Source: Saprospiraceae bacterium (lineage in GTDB: Bacteria; Bacteroidota; Bacteroidia; Chitinophagales; Saprospiraceae). Taken from it: a stretch of 64,000 nt of DNA. Location: NCBI GenBank assembly GCA_020631235.1, contig JAHDHQ010000003.1, positions 110,450 to 174,449 of the forward strand, in the 5' to 3' direction. Positions 35,401 to 43,862 of the stretch are shown here, one piece after another (positions within the stretch are counted from its first letter, which is position 1; the number at the start of each line of letters is the position of its first letter). Below the pieces are notes generated by a model that did not search any database, was not told where the DNA came from, and was given only the letters and a program-made list of their open reading frames with translations. The position numbers and the translations under genes are program-made.

Positions 35401-37830
35401 ATAAACCGAAGCGATATCTAATCCATTCAGCTGGATAGTATTTGTATTGCTCGTATAACTTTGATAATTCGGCGAATTAAAGGCTGGAGTTTTATCCAGT
35501 TCGATGATGTATTCTAGTGCATTATCGATTTGAGTCCATTCTAAAACTGGATTATTGCTTATGTTTTTCGAATAATTTTCAGGGCTTTGTTGGTCAATGT
35601 TGTCCAAAATAGCTGGAATTACATTTAGTTGAATGACTTCGTTTATAGTCAGTTCGGAGTTTTCGGCAACTATGGTAAAATTATAATCATTAGGCGCTAT
35701 ATTAGTTAGCAGCAAGTTCACGCTCCCTGATTCGTTTACAGAAGAAGGAGTAAACTCATAAAAACCGCCTAAAGGCACAGATTCTAAACTAAAATCGATA
35801 GTTCCATCAAAAGAATCGCTGAGTTCCACTTGTAGCGTATAATTTACTTGATCACCTACGCAGATGGTTTGACTAGGCTGGTCTACAGACAAACTAAACG
35901 GTGAACTGATAGAAAAATTTTCGTCCGAAATATCAAAGAAAACATGATTCGCACCTTTGACCATTATACGGCAAGAATCACTAAATACGGCTGGCACATT
36001 AATCGTGGTGCTGCCATTGTTTGGAATATTTTCAGCCAATAAATTTGGGTAAGTAAATCCACCATCTGTTGAAAGAAATACATCGACATTAGGACTGCTC
36101 ACAGGAAATTGGTCAGTGTTTGCCACATTCCATTGGATCGTTTGGGTTTCTCCAGCCGTCCAACTAACATTCGTATTTGGTATTTCGACAAGAAAAGGCC
36201 CGGCACTTTCATCAAAAGTCAATAGCATTTCAGTATTTTGTTGGCATCCACCCATAAAGTGATTGTCTCTTACCGTAAGCCTAAAACTCATATCTCGACT
36301 AAAAAATGGAAGGACCTCCCAAGTAGGGCCAACATTGTTTACTAAATCATTGAGATTTGGAAAGTATCTAGAGCCACTTGTAGTGGGACTTATCGAACGA
36401 AAAGCAGGTCCTACTGTGCTAGTCGGACTTGGAGGCATAGTAGCTACAGCTTGATCCATTTGTTCCCAACAGTAGGTTAAGACATCTTCTTCATTCGGGT
36501 CTTCTGCTTCTGCCGTGAGTACAAAAGGTGTTGCTACAGGTAAGGTGTAAAAATTACTGGCTAGACTTATAATGGGTGCATCATTGCTTATATCTTCATT
36601 AGTCCCACAATTTGCACCACCACCATTCTGTATAAAACTTAGCACTTCTCCGATACTTCCACCGTGAAAATGGTCATCACTATTGTTCTGAACATTGGGA
36701 GAACAAATACCTGCGTATCCCATGATGGTAGATGCAGACCCTGGTTCCCATGCTGTATTGCCGCTTCTATTACAATTATTATTTTGGGTGTGATTTCCAC
36801 CAAACTGATGTCCCATTTCGTGTGAAACGTAATCTACATAAAATGGATCATTGATAGGATTGCCTAGTCCAGTCATAGCCCTTGCTTTAGCATTGCCACA
36901 AGGACATCTTAATGTCGCAAGACCACCGCCTCCAACACCATATACATGTCCAATATCAAAATTCTCGGAACCAATAATATTGTTTAAAGCCGTTTGGTTT
37001 TCACCCAACATGGCACCAGGATCACCATTAGTAAATGGATCTGTACTGGCATTAGTAAAAATGACTTCATCATTGTTTGCAACTAATTGCATAGTGACAC
37101 CGAAATCATCTTCATATATTCCATTAACACGTACCATAGAAGTAACCACTTCTGCTAATGCATCTTCGACCGTTCCTCCATGATAATCAGTGTATTCTCC
37201 TGTTGTAGCTATTGCTAACCTATAGGTTCTTAAGCGACAATCCGAACCTTGACTCTTAGTGTCAGCAGATGTAAATGCTTCTGGAAGTTTAATGGATACA
37301 TCTTCAGCACCATCTACTCCACAAGAAAAAATTTCTCTGTTTTTGCTGGTTTGTTGTTTATACTCTCCTCGACGATAGAGCTGGTAAGCTTGACCTTCTG
37401 GATTTAAATACCAAGTATCTTCATCTGGTATTTCTATAGTAGCATGGATGTTTTTATGACTGATTGAGAACCTTACTCTTTTTCTAGGATCTTGCACACC
37501 ATAACCGATGTATGTTCTAATAAGAGGAAACTTAGCTTCCAAGTCAGGATGCATGACGGTACTTTTAAACACCTTAAACGACTCGAAGGTGTTAGGCCCG
37601 ACGGGAAAAGATAATAAGACAGATGATGCTTTGCTCTTTTTATAGCTTTCAGCAGAGTGAAGTATATCTCTTAGGTTTTTTAAATCGAGTGTATATTCAG
37701 CTTTTACATATTGCTTTTCCTCGTTTAAGTTGCTGATGACTGGAGTAAAAAAATTAGGAGCTTGTCCTCTGATAGATTGCGTACAGGCAAGAAAGAAAAA
37801 TACCTTAAGCAATGTTTTGCTAAATTTCAT
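32467..37830 (-). CDS. Giant secreted zinc metalloprotease with P-domain, CSPG-type and SprB repeats and T9SS sorting domain
   Basis: A 1787-residue surface protease. Signal peptide, propeptide-like region (about 25-190), then a metzincin domain with HEMGHQFGGNH at residues 337-347 and the Met-turn STIMGYAGIC. Next come beta-sandwich and Fn3-like domains (about 430-830), a proprotein-convertase P-domain (about 835-990; HSWVGDIDAFLTNESTG, DYYNGDGGQLLSWSMDICG), a cadherin/CSPG-type repeat (about 1000-1110; LPFAGSLFLEV, DIDNLRLSYTQDGSE), eight SprB-like repeats (about 1115-1705) and a T9SS sorting domain (ISPNPGDGRYTISI). P-domains, CSPG and SprB modules suggest adhesive or structural roles beside proteolysis. 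Its 5' region has a small hairpin (37866-37892). Single-gene unit. Confidence 0.93.
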   Translation of the reverse strand: MKFSKTLLKVFFFLACTQSIRGQAPNFFTPVISNLNEEKQYVKAEYTLDLKNLRDILHSAESYKKSKASSVLLSFPVGPNTFESFKVFKSTVMHPDLEAKFPLIRTYIGYGVQDPRKRVRFSISHKNIHATIEIPDEDTWYLNPEGQAYQLYRRGEYKQQTSKNREIFSCGVDGAEDVSIKLPEAFTSADTKSQGSDCRLRTYRLAIATTGEYTDYHGGTVEDALAEVVTSMVRVNGIYEDDFGVTMQLVANNDEVIFTNASTDPFTNGDPGAMLGENQTALNNIIGSENFDIGHVYGVGGGGLATLRCPCGNAKARAMTGLGNPINDPFYVDYVSHEMGHQFGGNHTQNNNCNRSGNTAWEPGSASTIMGYAGICSPNVQNNSDDHFHGGSIGEVLSFIQNGGGANCGTNEDISNDAPIISLASNFYTLPVATPFVLTAEAEDPNEEDVLTYCWEQMDQAVATMPPSPTSTVGPAFRSISPTTSGSRYFPNLNDLVNNVGPTWEVLPFFSRDMSFRLTVRDNHFMGGCQQNTEMLLTFDESAGPFLVEIPNTNVSWTAGETQTIQWNVANTDQFPVSSPNVDVFLSTDGGFTYPNLLAENIPNNGSTTINVPAVFSDSCRIMVKGANHVFFDISDENFSISSPFSLSVDQPSQTICVGDQVNYTLQVELSDSFDGTIDFSLESVPLGGFYEFTPSSVNESGSVNLLLTNIAPNDYNFTIVAENSELTINEVIQLNVIPAILDNIDQQSPENYSKNISNNPVLEWTQIDNALEYIIELDKTPAFNSPNYQSYTSNTNTIQLNGLDIASVYYWKVSASNDCAMSISPIHFSFQTADSSCDAFAAEDLPIPISNEAEGSYLSSIDINESFAISEVSVSMEIEHSWVGDIDAFLTNESTGQRIELFNRLGYDGSGFGCDQSNLLLRFSDFAENTAEDLEGTCNGGDFAAEGDYQSIDPLNQLIGQMPNNGTWVLEINDYYNGDGGQLLSWSMDICGETTISQEIDIEQNLLLVNLGETRAISNGFLSTNDANPTQAIYTLTSLPFAGSLFLEVGANSNELAIGDQFTQADIDNLRLSYTQDGSEQTMDSFKYDLLGSGNAWLPNQLFDIQIITEGLLVTASTNQFIDCPGDETGSISITAAGGLEPYEYNLNNGPYQDSNLFEGLAAGTYTPGVRDEAGNVMAGNPITLNDPAPIMINLSTSFFSITANATGGTGSLMYSINGSDYQSSNTFENLENGDYTIFVKDENDCVSSAMISISVPLLDATVLPTHPLCTGDNNANLEVFASGGVPPYEYSLDGMDYQSSAVFENLSSGAFMVYIKDDADQVFVVENTELIDPEPLEINVTSDGYTINIDANGGTGNYSYSIDGGSNFSDNSSFVNLPNDTYAIVVIDENDCTTTSQTTINVQILSISVNEASQVLACYNDMDATIVVDVTGGLAPISYSLDNVNFQMSNVFENLAAGSYSIYAQDAVQTAIIDNFIIDNPTEISFTASTFNNEITVMAEGGTGVYTYSLDGMNFQDSNILQAGNNGSYQVYVQDSNGCLVSSTINVSAIENVDYLKQDILCHGVYDDALIEVANIDGGFPNYEYSLDGVNYQMSNILAINGPGTYSLYVRDANNQTFQIDNINFEEPPLLSLDYTIEENTINLEADGGTGEYSYSIDGINFQESPIFEDLSFDTYEAIVMDENGCETTINIVLSSVGQEGFDLDLVISPNPGDGRYTISISDSKKLNYKLELYNIGGQLLLEDHINSATHKEYKLDVSDANAGLYFFVVSNPEGKKNTYRVIKE
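32745..34500 (-). repeat. SprB-like repeat array inside the 1787-aa protease (eight repeats, A/B alternation)
   Basis: The Gly-Gly that opens each repeat lies at residues 1139, 1209, 1285, 1355, 1434, 1503, 1580 and 1650. Odd repeats read GGxxPYEYSLDG-like (type A); even ones read GGTGxYSYSIDG (type B). Each A is followed by its B after 69-70 residues, and A-to-A spacing is 146, 149, 146. Type A has a Cys about 25 residues before GG (IDCPGD, LCTGD, ACYND, LCHGV); type B ends in a Cys (DENDC, DENDC, DSNGC, DENGC). Confidence 0.85.
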
Positions 37831-38025
37831 GTGTGTAAGTTTGATACGTCTATATTTTAAGCCATAAAATTCGTGCCGAAAAGCAGAATTTTGTGATTTC
37901 TATCCAAGAAATTGTAATTTCAAAATGATCAAAGTAAAAATAGGATTTATATACATGATTTAGCAGCATACGATAGTCCTTTATGGTTTGGTCAATGACA
38001 TCTACTTATAAATTCATTAAGTTTT

Positions 38026-39741
38026 ATGACTATTCAGCCTTTTTTGCCTTACAGTTTTACTTTTTATTTAATGCTATGTACCAGCTTGATCATAGGTCAG
38101 GAAGATTCTTCGATGCGTGGAGAGAAAGATTTACAAGAGATTATAGTCGCCTATGAAGCCTTAGAAAAGGGAGATAGTGATGGATTTTCATGGCCACAAC
38201 TGGATGAAACAACATTGGCCAAAAGAAAAAGTAACTTACTAGATCTGCAAACTAGTCTTAAGGTAATTAATGAGAACGAACTGAGTAGTAGCCAGCGAGT
38301 CAATCGCGACTTATTGTTTTTAATGATAGAGGATGAAATCAATGAAATAGCCTATCAAAGCTATTTATTTCCCATCAATTCTGAAGGAGGGTTTTTAACT
38401 GAGATTTTGTATACCATTAGAGGTAAAAAAATAGACACGGAAGCATCATTTAATCAATATGTGCAAATGATCGAGGACTTACCTGCGTATATTAAGCTCA
38501 GGGAAGACCATTTAAGAAAAGGAATAATTACACGTAAGATGATGCCTAAGCTCATCGTGGAGAATTCAATGAAAAATATAAAGGGAATTCTGGAAGCAGG
38601 TCCATCTGCTTCATTTTACCTTGATCCTGTAAGTGGCAATAGAGAAAGAGAAGAAACAATCGGCTTATTGCTAAAAAAACTAGTATTTCCTGCTTATGAT
38701 TCTTTATATGACTTTTTGGAGCTAGAGTATTTGCCCGAAGCGCCTCAAAAGATAGGTATATCAGAAATGGAAAATGGCCGTGAATACTATGAACAAAGGG
38801 TTAAGTTTTACACGAGTTTTGATATCAGTCCAAAAGAAGTGTTTGACACAGGGATGAGTGAAGTAAAACGCATAAGGGCAGAAATGGAAGCAATCATTAA
38901 GGATCTGGATTTTAATGGTGATTTTGAGGCGTTTTTATCATTTCTTCGTACCGATCCTCAGTTTTATGCTCAAACAGCAGAAGAATTGTTAAAAGAGGCG
39001 GCATGGATTACTAAACGAATGGAAGGGATGTTGCCTAGTTATTTTAATACTTTACCAAGAATGCCTTTGACGGTAACACCAGTGCCGGCTGCATTAGCAC
39101 CGAACTATACTGCCGGAAGGTATTCTCAAGGATCTTATACAAACACAAAGCCTGGAGAGTATTGGGTAAATACCTATGATTTGCCGAGTAGACCATTATA
39201 CTCTTTGCCAGCACTTAGTTTGCACGAAGGAGTTCCTGGGCATCATACTCAAATAATGCTTGCTGCTGAAATGGAAGATGTGCCAGAGTTTAGGCAAAAA
39301 ATGTATTTGTCTGCCTTTGGTGAGGGATGGGCTTTGTATACAGAATATTTAGGTAAAGAGGCCGGAATTTATGATACCCCGTATAAAGAATTTGGTCGAT
39401 TAACATATGAAATGTGGCGTGCTTGTCGATTAGTAGTTGATCCTGGAATGCACTACTTTGGATGGACGAGAGCAGAAGCCGTTCGATTTATGGCGGAAAA
39501 CACTGCATTATCTTTTCGTGAGGTAAATTCCGAAATTGATCGATATATAGGCTGGCCAGGTCAAGCAGTTTCTTATAAGATGGGTGAATTAAAAATCAGA
39601 GAGTTAAGGAAAAAAGCCGAATTTGCTTTAGCTGAACGATTTGATATTAGGGCATTTCATGATTTAGTTTTGTCCCAAGGTTCTGTACCTATGGCAACAT
39701 TGGAAAAAATGGTAGAAGCATTTATTATGGAAAACAAGTAA
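38026..39741 (+). CDS. DUF885-family metallopeptidase
   Basis: A 571-residue exported protein with a hydrophobic N-terminus (signal about 1-24, ending IIGQ). It belongs to the DUF885 family, which has an HExxxGHH metal motif: HEGVPGHH at residues 400-407. The flanking LPALSLHEG and AFGEGWALYTEYLG are typical, the latter with the third ligand Glu. Family members are predicted metal-dependent carboxypeptidases or dipeptidases; substrate unknown. A palindrome lies just after the gene at the convergent end. Confidence 0.9.
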   Translation: MTIQPFLPYSFTFYLMLCTSLIIGQEDSSMRGEKDLQEIIVAYEALEKGDSDGFSWPQLDETTLAKRKSNLLDLQTSLKVINENELSSSQRVNRDLLFLMIEDEINEIAYQSYLFPINSEGGFLTEILYTIRGKKIDTEASFNQYVQMIEDLPAYIKLREDHLRKGIITRKMMPKLIVENSMKNIKGILEAGPSASFYLDPVSGNREREETIGLLLKKLVFPAYDSLYDFLELEYLPEAPQKIGISEMENGREYYEQRVKFYTSFDISPKEVFDTGMSEVKRIRAEMEAIIKDLDFNGDFEAFLSFLRTDPQFYAQTAEELLKEAAWITKRMEGMLPSYFNTLPRMPLTVTPVPAALAPNYTAGRYSQGSYTNTKPGEYWVNTYDLPSRPLYSLPALSLHEGVPGHHTQIMLAAEMEDVPEFRQKMYLSAFGEGWALYTEYLGKEAGIYDTPYKEFGRLTYEMWRACRLVVDPGMHYFGWTRAEAVRFMAENTALSFREVNSEIDRYIGWPGQAVSYKMGELKIRELRKKAEFALAERFDIRAFHDLVLSQGSVPMATLEKMVEAFIMENK

Positions 39742-39811
39742 TGGAATGCGGTCATAGCAAAAAATTACTGATTGATGTGTGTTTGTCTTTCTTAGATATA
39801 ATAAAGAATAA

Positions 39812-40690
39812 CTATCGATAGTGCTTTACGGATACATTTGTGGTAAACCAGACTTTATCATACTTAAGCATAAATCGACTTAGGCCCATCCATAATTGTT
39901 TATCTGTTTTATCTATATTTCTTCGAAGCCAAAAACCAATAGCTAAAGCACCATTCATATTGGTAATGGTATAATCGTAAGCCTGAGCGTATTCGGGTAG
40001 TGTTTGTTTATATTTATCAAGCAAGTAGTAAAATCCATTAAAATTGAGGTCTTGAAATTGGTTTTGGTAATGGGATACTTCTGTTTCATAATCATGTTCG
40101 AGCAGATAAACATAGGCTGATGCCATCATTCTAAAAAACCTAGAGAAAACAGTGTCGTAGTAGTTTTGAGCAGATTTTTCTCCAATGGCACTGCTTGGTT
40201 CAGGAATCAAATGATCGATTACCCAAGTAATAAAAACGGGGTTATAATGATGGAATTCTTGGGTTTTATTTTTAACTAAACCAAAAGGTTGAAACTCCTT
40301 GTGAGGGGCGATGAATGGTTGGTTCCCTGTTAAGCATTCGATGTTTGCTAGGTTAAACGCTCTTTCATTTCCATCTGGGCATGCTATCTTTTTTTGTTGT
40401 AAATATTCATTCAATGCCTTGGGGAAATGGCTGTACAGAAGGATACCTTTAAAGCCTGCTATATAGGTCCCTAATGGATAGGGTGAGTATTGAGTTTCAT
40501 TTTTATCTGTAACGAAATAACGAGGGTTCGCATTTTCTAATGTGGATTGATAAAGATTGCTTACGTCATTTTCGGAGATACTGTATATTTCTTTTGTTTG
40601 TTGGTTTGATGATTGATTTGATTGCTTGTTACTCACACAAGCCGTACAGTAAGAACAAAGAATGAGGAGAAATAGTAGTGTCTTATGCAT
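39812..40690 (-). CDS. Hypothetical lipoprotein (292 aa)
   Basis: A 292-residue protein with a signal sequence and a Cys near residue 18 (CTACVSN), so probably a lipoprotein, although the lipobox is poor. A Gln/Asn/Ser-rich linker follows, then a soluble domain, mostly helical, with PYPLGTYIAGFKG and DLNFNGFYYLLDKY. No domain recognised. Transcribed after the tspO start region with a 12-base gap, in the same direction (tspO lies downstream on the plus-strand numbering but upstream in transcription). The stop lies within a 12-bp palindrome (ACTATCGATAGT, 39811-39822). Confidence 0.6.
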   Translation of the reverse strand: MHKTLLFLLILCSYCTACVSNKQSNQSSNQQTKEIYSISENDVSNLYQSTLENANPRYFVTDKNETQYSPYPLGTYIAGFKGILLYSHFPKALNEYLQQKKIACPDGNERAFNLANIECLTGNQPFIAPHKEFQPFGLVKNKTQEFHHYNPVFITWVIDHLIPEPSSAIGEKSAQNYYDTVFSRFFRMMASAYVYLLEHDYETEVSHYQNQFQDLNFNGFYYLLDKYKQTLPEYAQAYDYTITNMNGALAIGFWLRRNIDKTDKQLWMGLSRFMLKYDKVWFTTNVSVKHYR

Positions 40691-40702
40691 TATTTGCCGA
40701 TT

Positions 40703-41161
40703 TTAATTATAAATGAGGGCATAAATGTTTAAGGATGTGGCGATTAAAAGCCAAACTATGTATGGTGCTAGCAACCATGTTTTTTGATGGAGATTTGGTA
40801 AGTACCTAATCGCAATATTGATCAAAAGCAAGCTTAAGCTAATAATTATTACTAAGGCCACGGCCATTTGGTGAAATTCGAAAAACATGGGATTCCAAGT
40901 TACATTGAGAAACCACTGAATAGCAAAGAGGCTAATGAGTGTTTTTTTGTTAGAAATGTATTCCCATGCATAAGCCATATATATCGAAAAACAGATCATT
41001 ATTGTAAACCAAGCCGCTCCAAATACCCATCCAGGAGGTTCCCAAGGTGCTCTGTTTAGTGTTGCATACCATTCGGAAGCTACACCATCAGTGGTAAAAA
41101 AACTTCCCAAACCCAAGGCTAAAAAATTTATGATTAGAAATAGAATGAGTCGTTTAAACAT
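40703..41161 (-). CDS. tspO: TspO/MBR-family membrane protein
   Basis: A 152-residue integral membrane protein of the TspO/MBR (translocator protein) family, with five helices. The family hallmarks are seen: WYATLNRAPWEPPGWVFGAAW at about 28-48 (given here in short), then AYAWEYI, FAIQWFLNVTWNPMFF and YLPNL. These proteins bind porphyrins, cholesterol-like ligands or haem-related molecules. I chose the ATG at 41161 (MFKRLILF), as the extra 29 residues further out lack family similarity. Confidence 0.92.
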   Translation of the reverse strand: MFKRLILFLIINFLALGLGSFFTTDGVASEWYATLNRAPWEPPGWVFGAAWFTIMICFSIYMAYAWEYISNKKTLISLFAIQWFLNVTWNPMFFEFHQMAVALVIIISLSLLLINIAIRYLPNLHQKTWLLAPYIVWLLIATSLNIYALIYN

Positions 41162-41225
41162 ACTTGTTCTTTTGGTTTTTAAATATGATAAAGATACATC
41201 AAGTGGCGATGGATTGTATTGTTTA

Positions 41226-42284
41226 TTATTCACCTCCCGTAAGTTCATCCATCTTCTTATCGATTTTATCGATGAGTTTTTCTTTCAAGGCCAAGCTAGC
41301 TTGAAGTTTTTCTTCAGCTTTAATTTTAGCCTCGTCATTTTCAGCGTTTTTTATGGCTTCTTTGTTTTTTCTTATTTTTTCTTCGACTTCAGCCAATAGC
41401 TTTTTTCGTTTTTCGATGCTTTCCGCTTCTTCAGCTTTGTCAAAGATGAGTTCTTCGGCGGTTTGTGTTGTTTCTTCGATTTTTTGTCTAGGTTTTTTGG
41501 GTATAAAAACCGTGTCACCTACTTGTCTTTGATTCATAAAGTTTGGCGATACAATTTCGATGTTTGCTTGATGTAGATGGTCTAGCATGGCTCCGGTCAA
41601 CCTAGATTTTGCGCTGATAATGGATTTAACATCTTGTAGCATACCATGAATGCGATAGACCACTGAAAAATCACCTAAGGATATAATATGTACAAAAGGA
41701 TCAGAAAGTCCAGCTTCTAAAGCAGCTTGTTTAAGGCAAGCTTCAATTTTTGTTCGGTGTACATCATATCCTAGAGAACAATCTACACTAATAAAGGTTC
41801 CTGAAGATCTGGTTACTTTTACTGGATTTGTCACCAAGGTCATGTTAGGAAATGTGGTCAAGTCGCGGTCGACATTTTGTATTTCCGTATGAAACAATCC
41901 TTGTTCGGTAACTCTCCCAAAAGTATTGTCGACAGTAATAAAATCGCCAGGTTTAAAGCTGGCTCTCAATTTAAGTGCAATTCCAGCGAGTGCGTTACCG
42001 ATAAAGGTGGTCGAACTCAAACCTAGGACAGCTGATAGCACTATGCCTATGAGGCTTGTAATCTGTCCTTTTTGCGCTGGGTCCATTGGGATAGCTAAAA
42101 TAATGCTCACAAAACCTAAGAAACCTATAGTAAATAGGATGATAGACCTGATGAGTGCTTTGTCGGCTTTTCCTTTTGATTGTCTTTCTAGTAACTTTTT
42201 AGCTATTTGGAATACAAAAAGAAAAAAGATTATAGTGAGTAATGTAGGCACCCAATCTAAGAATATATCCAAAATGAAATCCAT
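41226..42284 (-). CDS. MscS-family mechanosensitive ion channel with C-terminal coiled coil
   Basis: A 352-residue membrane protein. Three membrane helices lie at about residues 10-30, 45-65 and 72-98, the third being the pore-lining one (GLSSTTFIGNALAGIALKL), followed by FKPGDFI and the MscS beta domain (about 110-160). A C-terminal alpha/beta region follows, and the last 80 residues are a charged coiled coil (EIRKNKEAIKNAENDEAK-like). Such channels open under membrane tension to protect against hypo-osmotic shock. The long coiled-coil tail is an addition that could couple the channel to a partner. Confidence 0.9.
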   Translation of the reverse strand: MDFILDIFLDWVPTLLTIIFFLFVFQIAKKLLERQSKGKADKALIRSIILFTIGFLGFVSIILAIPMDPAQKGQITSLIGIVLSAVLGLSSTTFIGNALAGIALKLRASFKPGDFITVDNTFGRVTEQGLFHTEIQNVDRDLTTFPNMTLVTNPVKVTRSSGTFISVDCSLGYDVHRTKIEACLKQAALEAGLSDPFVHIISLGDFSVVYRIHGMLQDVKSIISAKSRLTGAMLDHLHQANIEIVSPNFMNQRQVGDTVFIPKKPRQKIEETTQTAEELIFDKAEEAESIEKRKKLLAEVEEKIRKNKEAIKNAENDEAKIKAEEKLQASLALKEKLIDKIDKKMDELTGGE

Positions 42285-42350
42285 AATACGGGGTATGAAT
42301 GAATGAATTTTGGTTTAGGGATTAAGTATAGAAAAGATAGGAATTGTGCA

Positions 42351-42386
42351 AAAAAAAGGGAGCTTGATTGTCAAGCCCCCTTTTTT
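42351..42386 (-). terminator. Intrinsic terminator of the outer-membrane barrel gene
   Basis: GGGAGCTTGA (42358-42367) pairs with TCAAGCCCCC (42371-42380) with one mismatch and loop TTG. The A-run at 42351-42357 gives T-run on the minus strand, and TTTTTT at 42381-42386 would serve the plus strand. It lies 20 bases after the barrel gene's stop. Confidence 0.8.
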
Positions 42387-42399
42387 GTTTTTGTTGATA

Positions 42400-42993
42400 T
42401 TAGAATGAAAATGGTTGTCTCCACCCTAAGTTTATATTAAGAATACCTAAGCTCTTATCAGTGATGATATTTTCTATAGTATAACTTACAGGAACAACAT
42501 ACTGAGCAGAAATGAAAAACTTACCAAATCTCAATCCTGCTTCAGGCATAATTCCAAAGCCACTACCAGTCATTTCTTCTTGTACTTGTACTACACCATC
42601 AGCATCTGTGTAACTCCATTCAGGAGTTAACAACTGAGATACACCAAGACTAAGTCCAGCAAATGGGCTAAATCCTTCAGGCTTCATCATCCAAAGACCT
42701 TTTGCTCCAATGAATCTTGCACCAAATAAATCAATGTCTCCACCACCTGCACCGGCAAGTACTGATCTGTTTAATACTAATCCTACGCCGATATTTTCTT
42801 TAATATGGTATAAAAGATCTAATCCGTATTCGATCCCTCCGTCAAGATTTAAATCTTCTGGGTTATCACTAACACCTGAACCTCCAGGTACAGACCAACC
42901 TAATTGAGCGGAAGCAGAAATTGTGTGATCTTGCGCAGAAAGTGATGCAAAACCAGCAAAGAACAATGCACTAAATAATATTAATTTTTTCAT
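42400..42993 (-). CDS. Outer membrane beta-barrel protein (OmpW/porin-like)
   Basis: A 197-residue exported protein with a signal peptide (about residues 1-20, ending SLSAQ). The rest is a series of amphipathic strands with Gly-rich turns and a terminal aromatic residue (INLGWRQPFSF), as in outer membrane barrels. No closer family call is possible by eye. Single-gene unit with its own terminator. Confidence 0.82.
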   Translation of the reverse strand: MKKLILFSALFFAGFASLSAQDHTISASAQLGWSVPGGSGVSDNPEDLNLDGGIEYGLDLLYHIKENIGVGLVLNRSVLAGAGGGDIDLFGARFIGAKGLWMMKPEGFSPFAGLSLGVSQLLTPEWSYTDADGVVQVQEEMTGSGFGIMPEAGLRFGKFFISAQYVVPVSYTIENIITDKSLGILNINLGWRQPFSF

Positions 42994-43155
42994 GTTTAAG
43001 TTTTAATTAAAAAGTTTGTTCATATATAAAAGATTGTAATATACAAACATCTTATAAACACAAGTAATGGATTGATTTTTTTAATTCGTTAAAACCAAAT
43101 TTTGTCAGAGGAAGAATAGCGATTGTATGAGAAAAGAAAGGCTTTTAAAAAATGT

Positions 43156-43192
43156 AAAAACCCTGCAAATAAAATGAATTGCAGGGTTTTTT
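43156..43192 (-). terminator. Intrinsic terminator after tRNA-Gln
   Basis: CCCTGCAA (43161-43168) pairs with TTGCAGGG (43179-43186) around a 10-base loop, with AAAAA on the left and TTTTTT on the right. It lies about 10 bases beyond the 3' end of the minus-strand tRNA and so can end its transcript. Confidence 0.8.
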
Positions 43193-43195
43193 AGT

Positions 43196-43266
43196 TGACC
43201 CACTAGGACTCGAACCTAGAATAACGATACCAAAAACCGTTGTGTTGCCAATTACACCATGGGTCA
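43196..43266 (-). tRNA. trnQ: tRNA-Gln (anticodon TTG)
   Basis: A 71-base cloverleaf on the minus strand. The 7-base acceptor stem TGACCCA pairs with TGGGTCA; the D arm is GTG/CAC; the anticodon stem ACGGT/ATCGT (one G-U) holds the loop TTTTGGT with anticodon TTG; the variable loop is TATT; the T arm is CTAGG/CCTAG with loop TTCGAGT. The CCA end is not encoded. It lies downstream of hpt in the same direction, with 47 bases between them. Confidence 0.95.
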
Positions 43267-43313
43267 ATCGGCTGCAAATTTATAACAATTTATTTTGATA
43301 GCAACTACAAGCA

Positions 43314-43862
43314 TTAAATTTTTTGATAGATATGTTTTAAGGCCCGAAATTCTTCATTAAAGTCCATACCGTAGCCTATGACAAAACCATTATCTATTTC
43401 AGAACCTATAAAGCGGAGAGGAAGTTTGTGTTTCAGTGCGTCAGGCTTTAGTAAGAAAGAACAGATATCTAAACTAGCTGGTTTATCAACTTTGAGAGTT
43501 TCTAAAAAGTAGGCCATTGTATTGCCGGTATCTATAATGTCTTCAATAATTAATATGTTTTTATTTTCTACATCTGTTTCTAAAGGAACATCACATTTAA
43601 TGGTAGCTTTTGCTGTAAAGCCATCATAGGAGGTAAATTTTACGAAATGAACTTCATGGGATACATTAAGCAGTCGACATAAATCAGCGGCAAAAATATA
43701 GGCTCCTTTTAATACAATAATGATGGTTAACTCCCTCCCTTCATAATATTCATTAATCTCTTCTGCAAGTCTTGTTACTTGATCTTTGATTTGGAATTCG
43801 GTTAGAAGAATTTTAAAATCGTAGCCTTTTACTTTTATATTATTATATTCCATATTGATCAA
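43314..43862 (-). CDS. hpt: Hypoxanthine phosphoribosyltransferase
   Basis: A 182-residue purine salvage enzyme that makes IMP (and probably GMP) from hypoxanthine/guanine and PRPP. The PRPP-binding motif is IEDIIDTGNTM at residues 106-116, with LKG near 51-53 and the FVVGYGMDF-like GFVIGYGMDFNEEF near the C-terminus. The start could be the ATG at 43862 or, more in line with the family, the one at 43853 (MEYNN); both overlap the end of the M28 gene. It precedes tRNA-Gln in transcription. Confidence 0.93.
   Translation of the reverse strand: MINMEYNNIKVKGYDFKILLTEFQIKDQVTRLAEEINEYYEGRELTIIIVLKGAYIFAADLCRLLNVSHEVHFVKFTSYDGFTAKATIKCDVPLETDVENKNILIIEDIIDTGNTMAYFLETLKVDKPASLDICSFLLKPDALKHKLPLRFIGSEIDNGFVIGYGMDFNEEFRALKHIYQKI

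Noticed and set aside
36851-37183. Plus-strand frame of 110 codons inside the giant metalloprotease gene
   Set aside because: It is the reverse reading of the catalytic domain region and shows no protein-like features.
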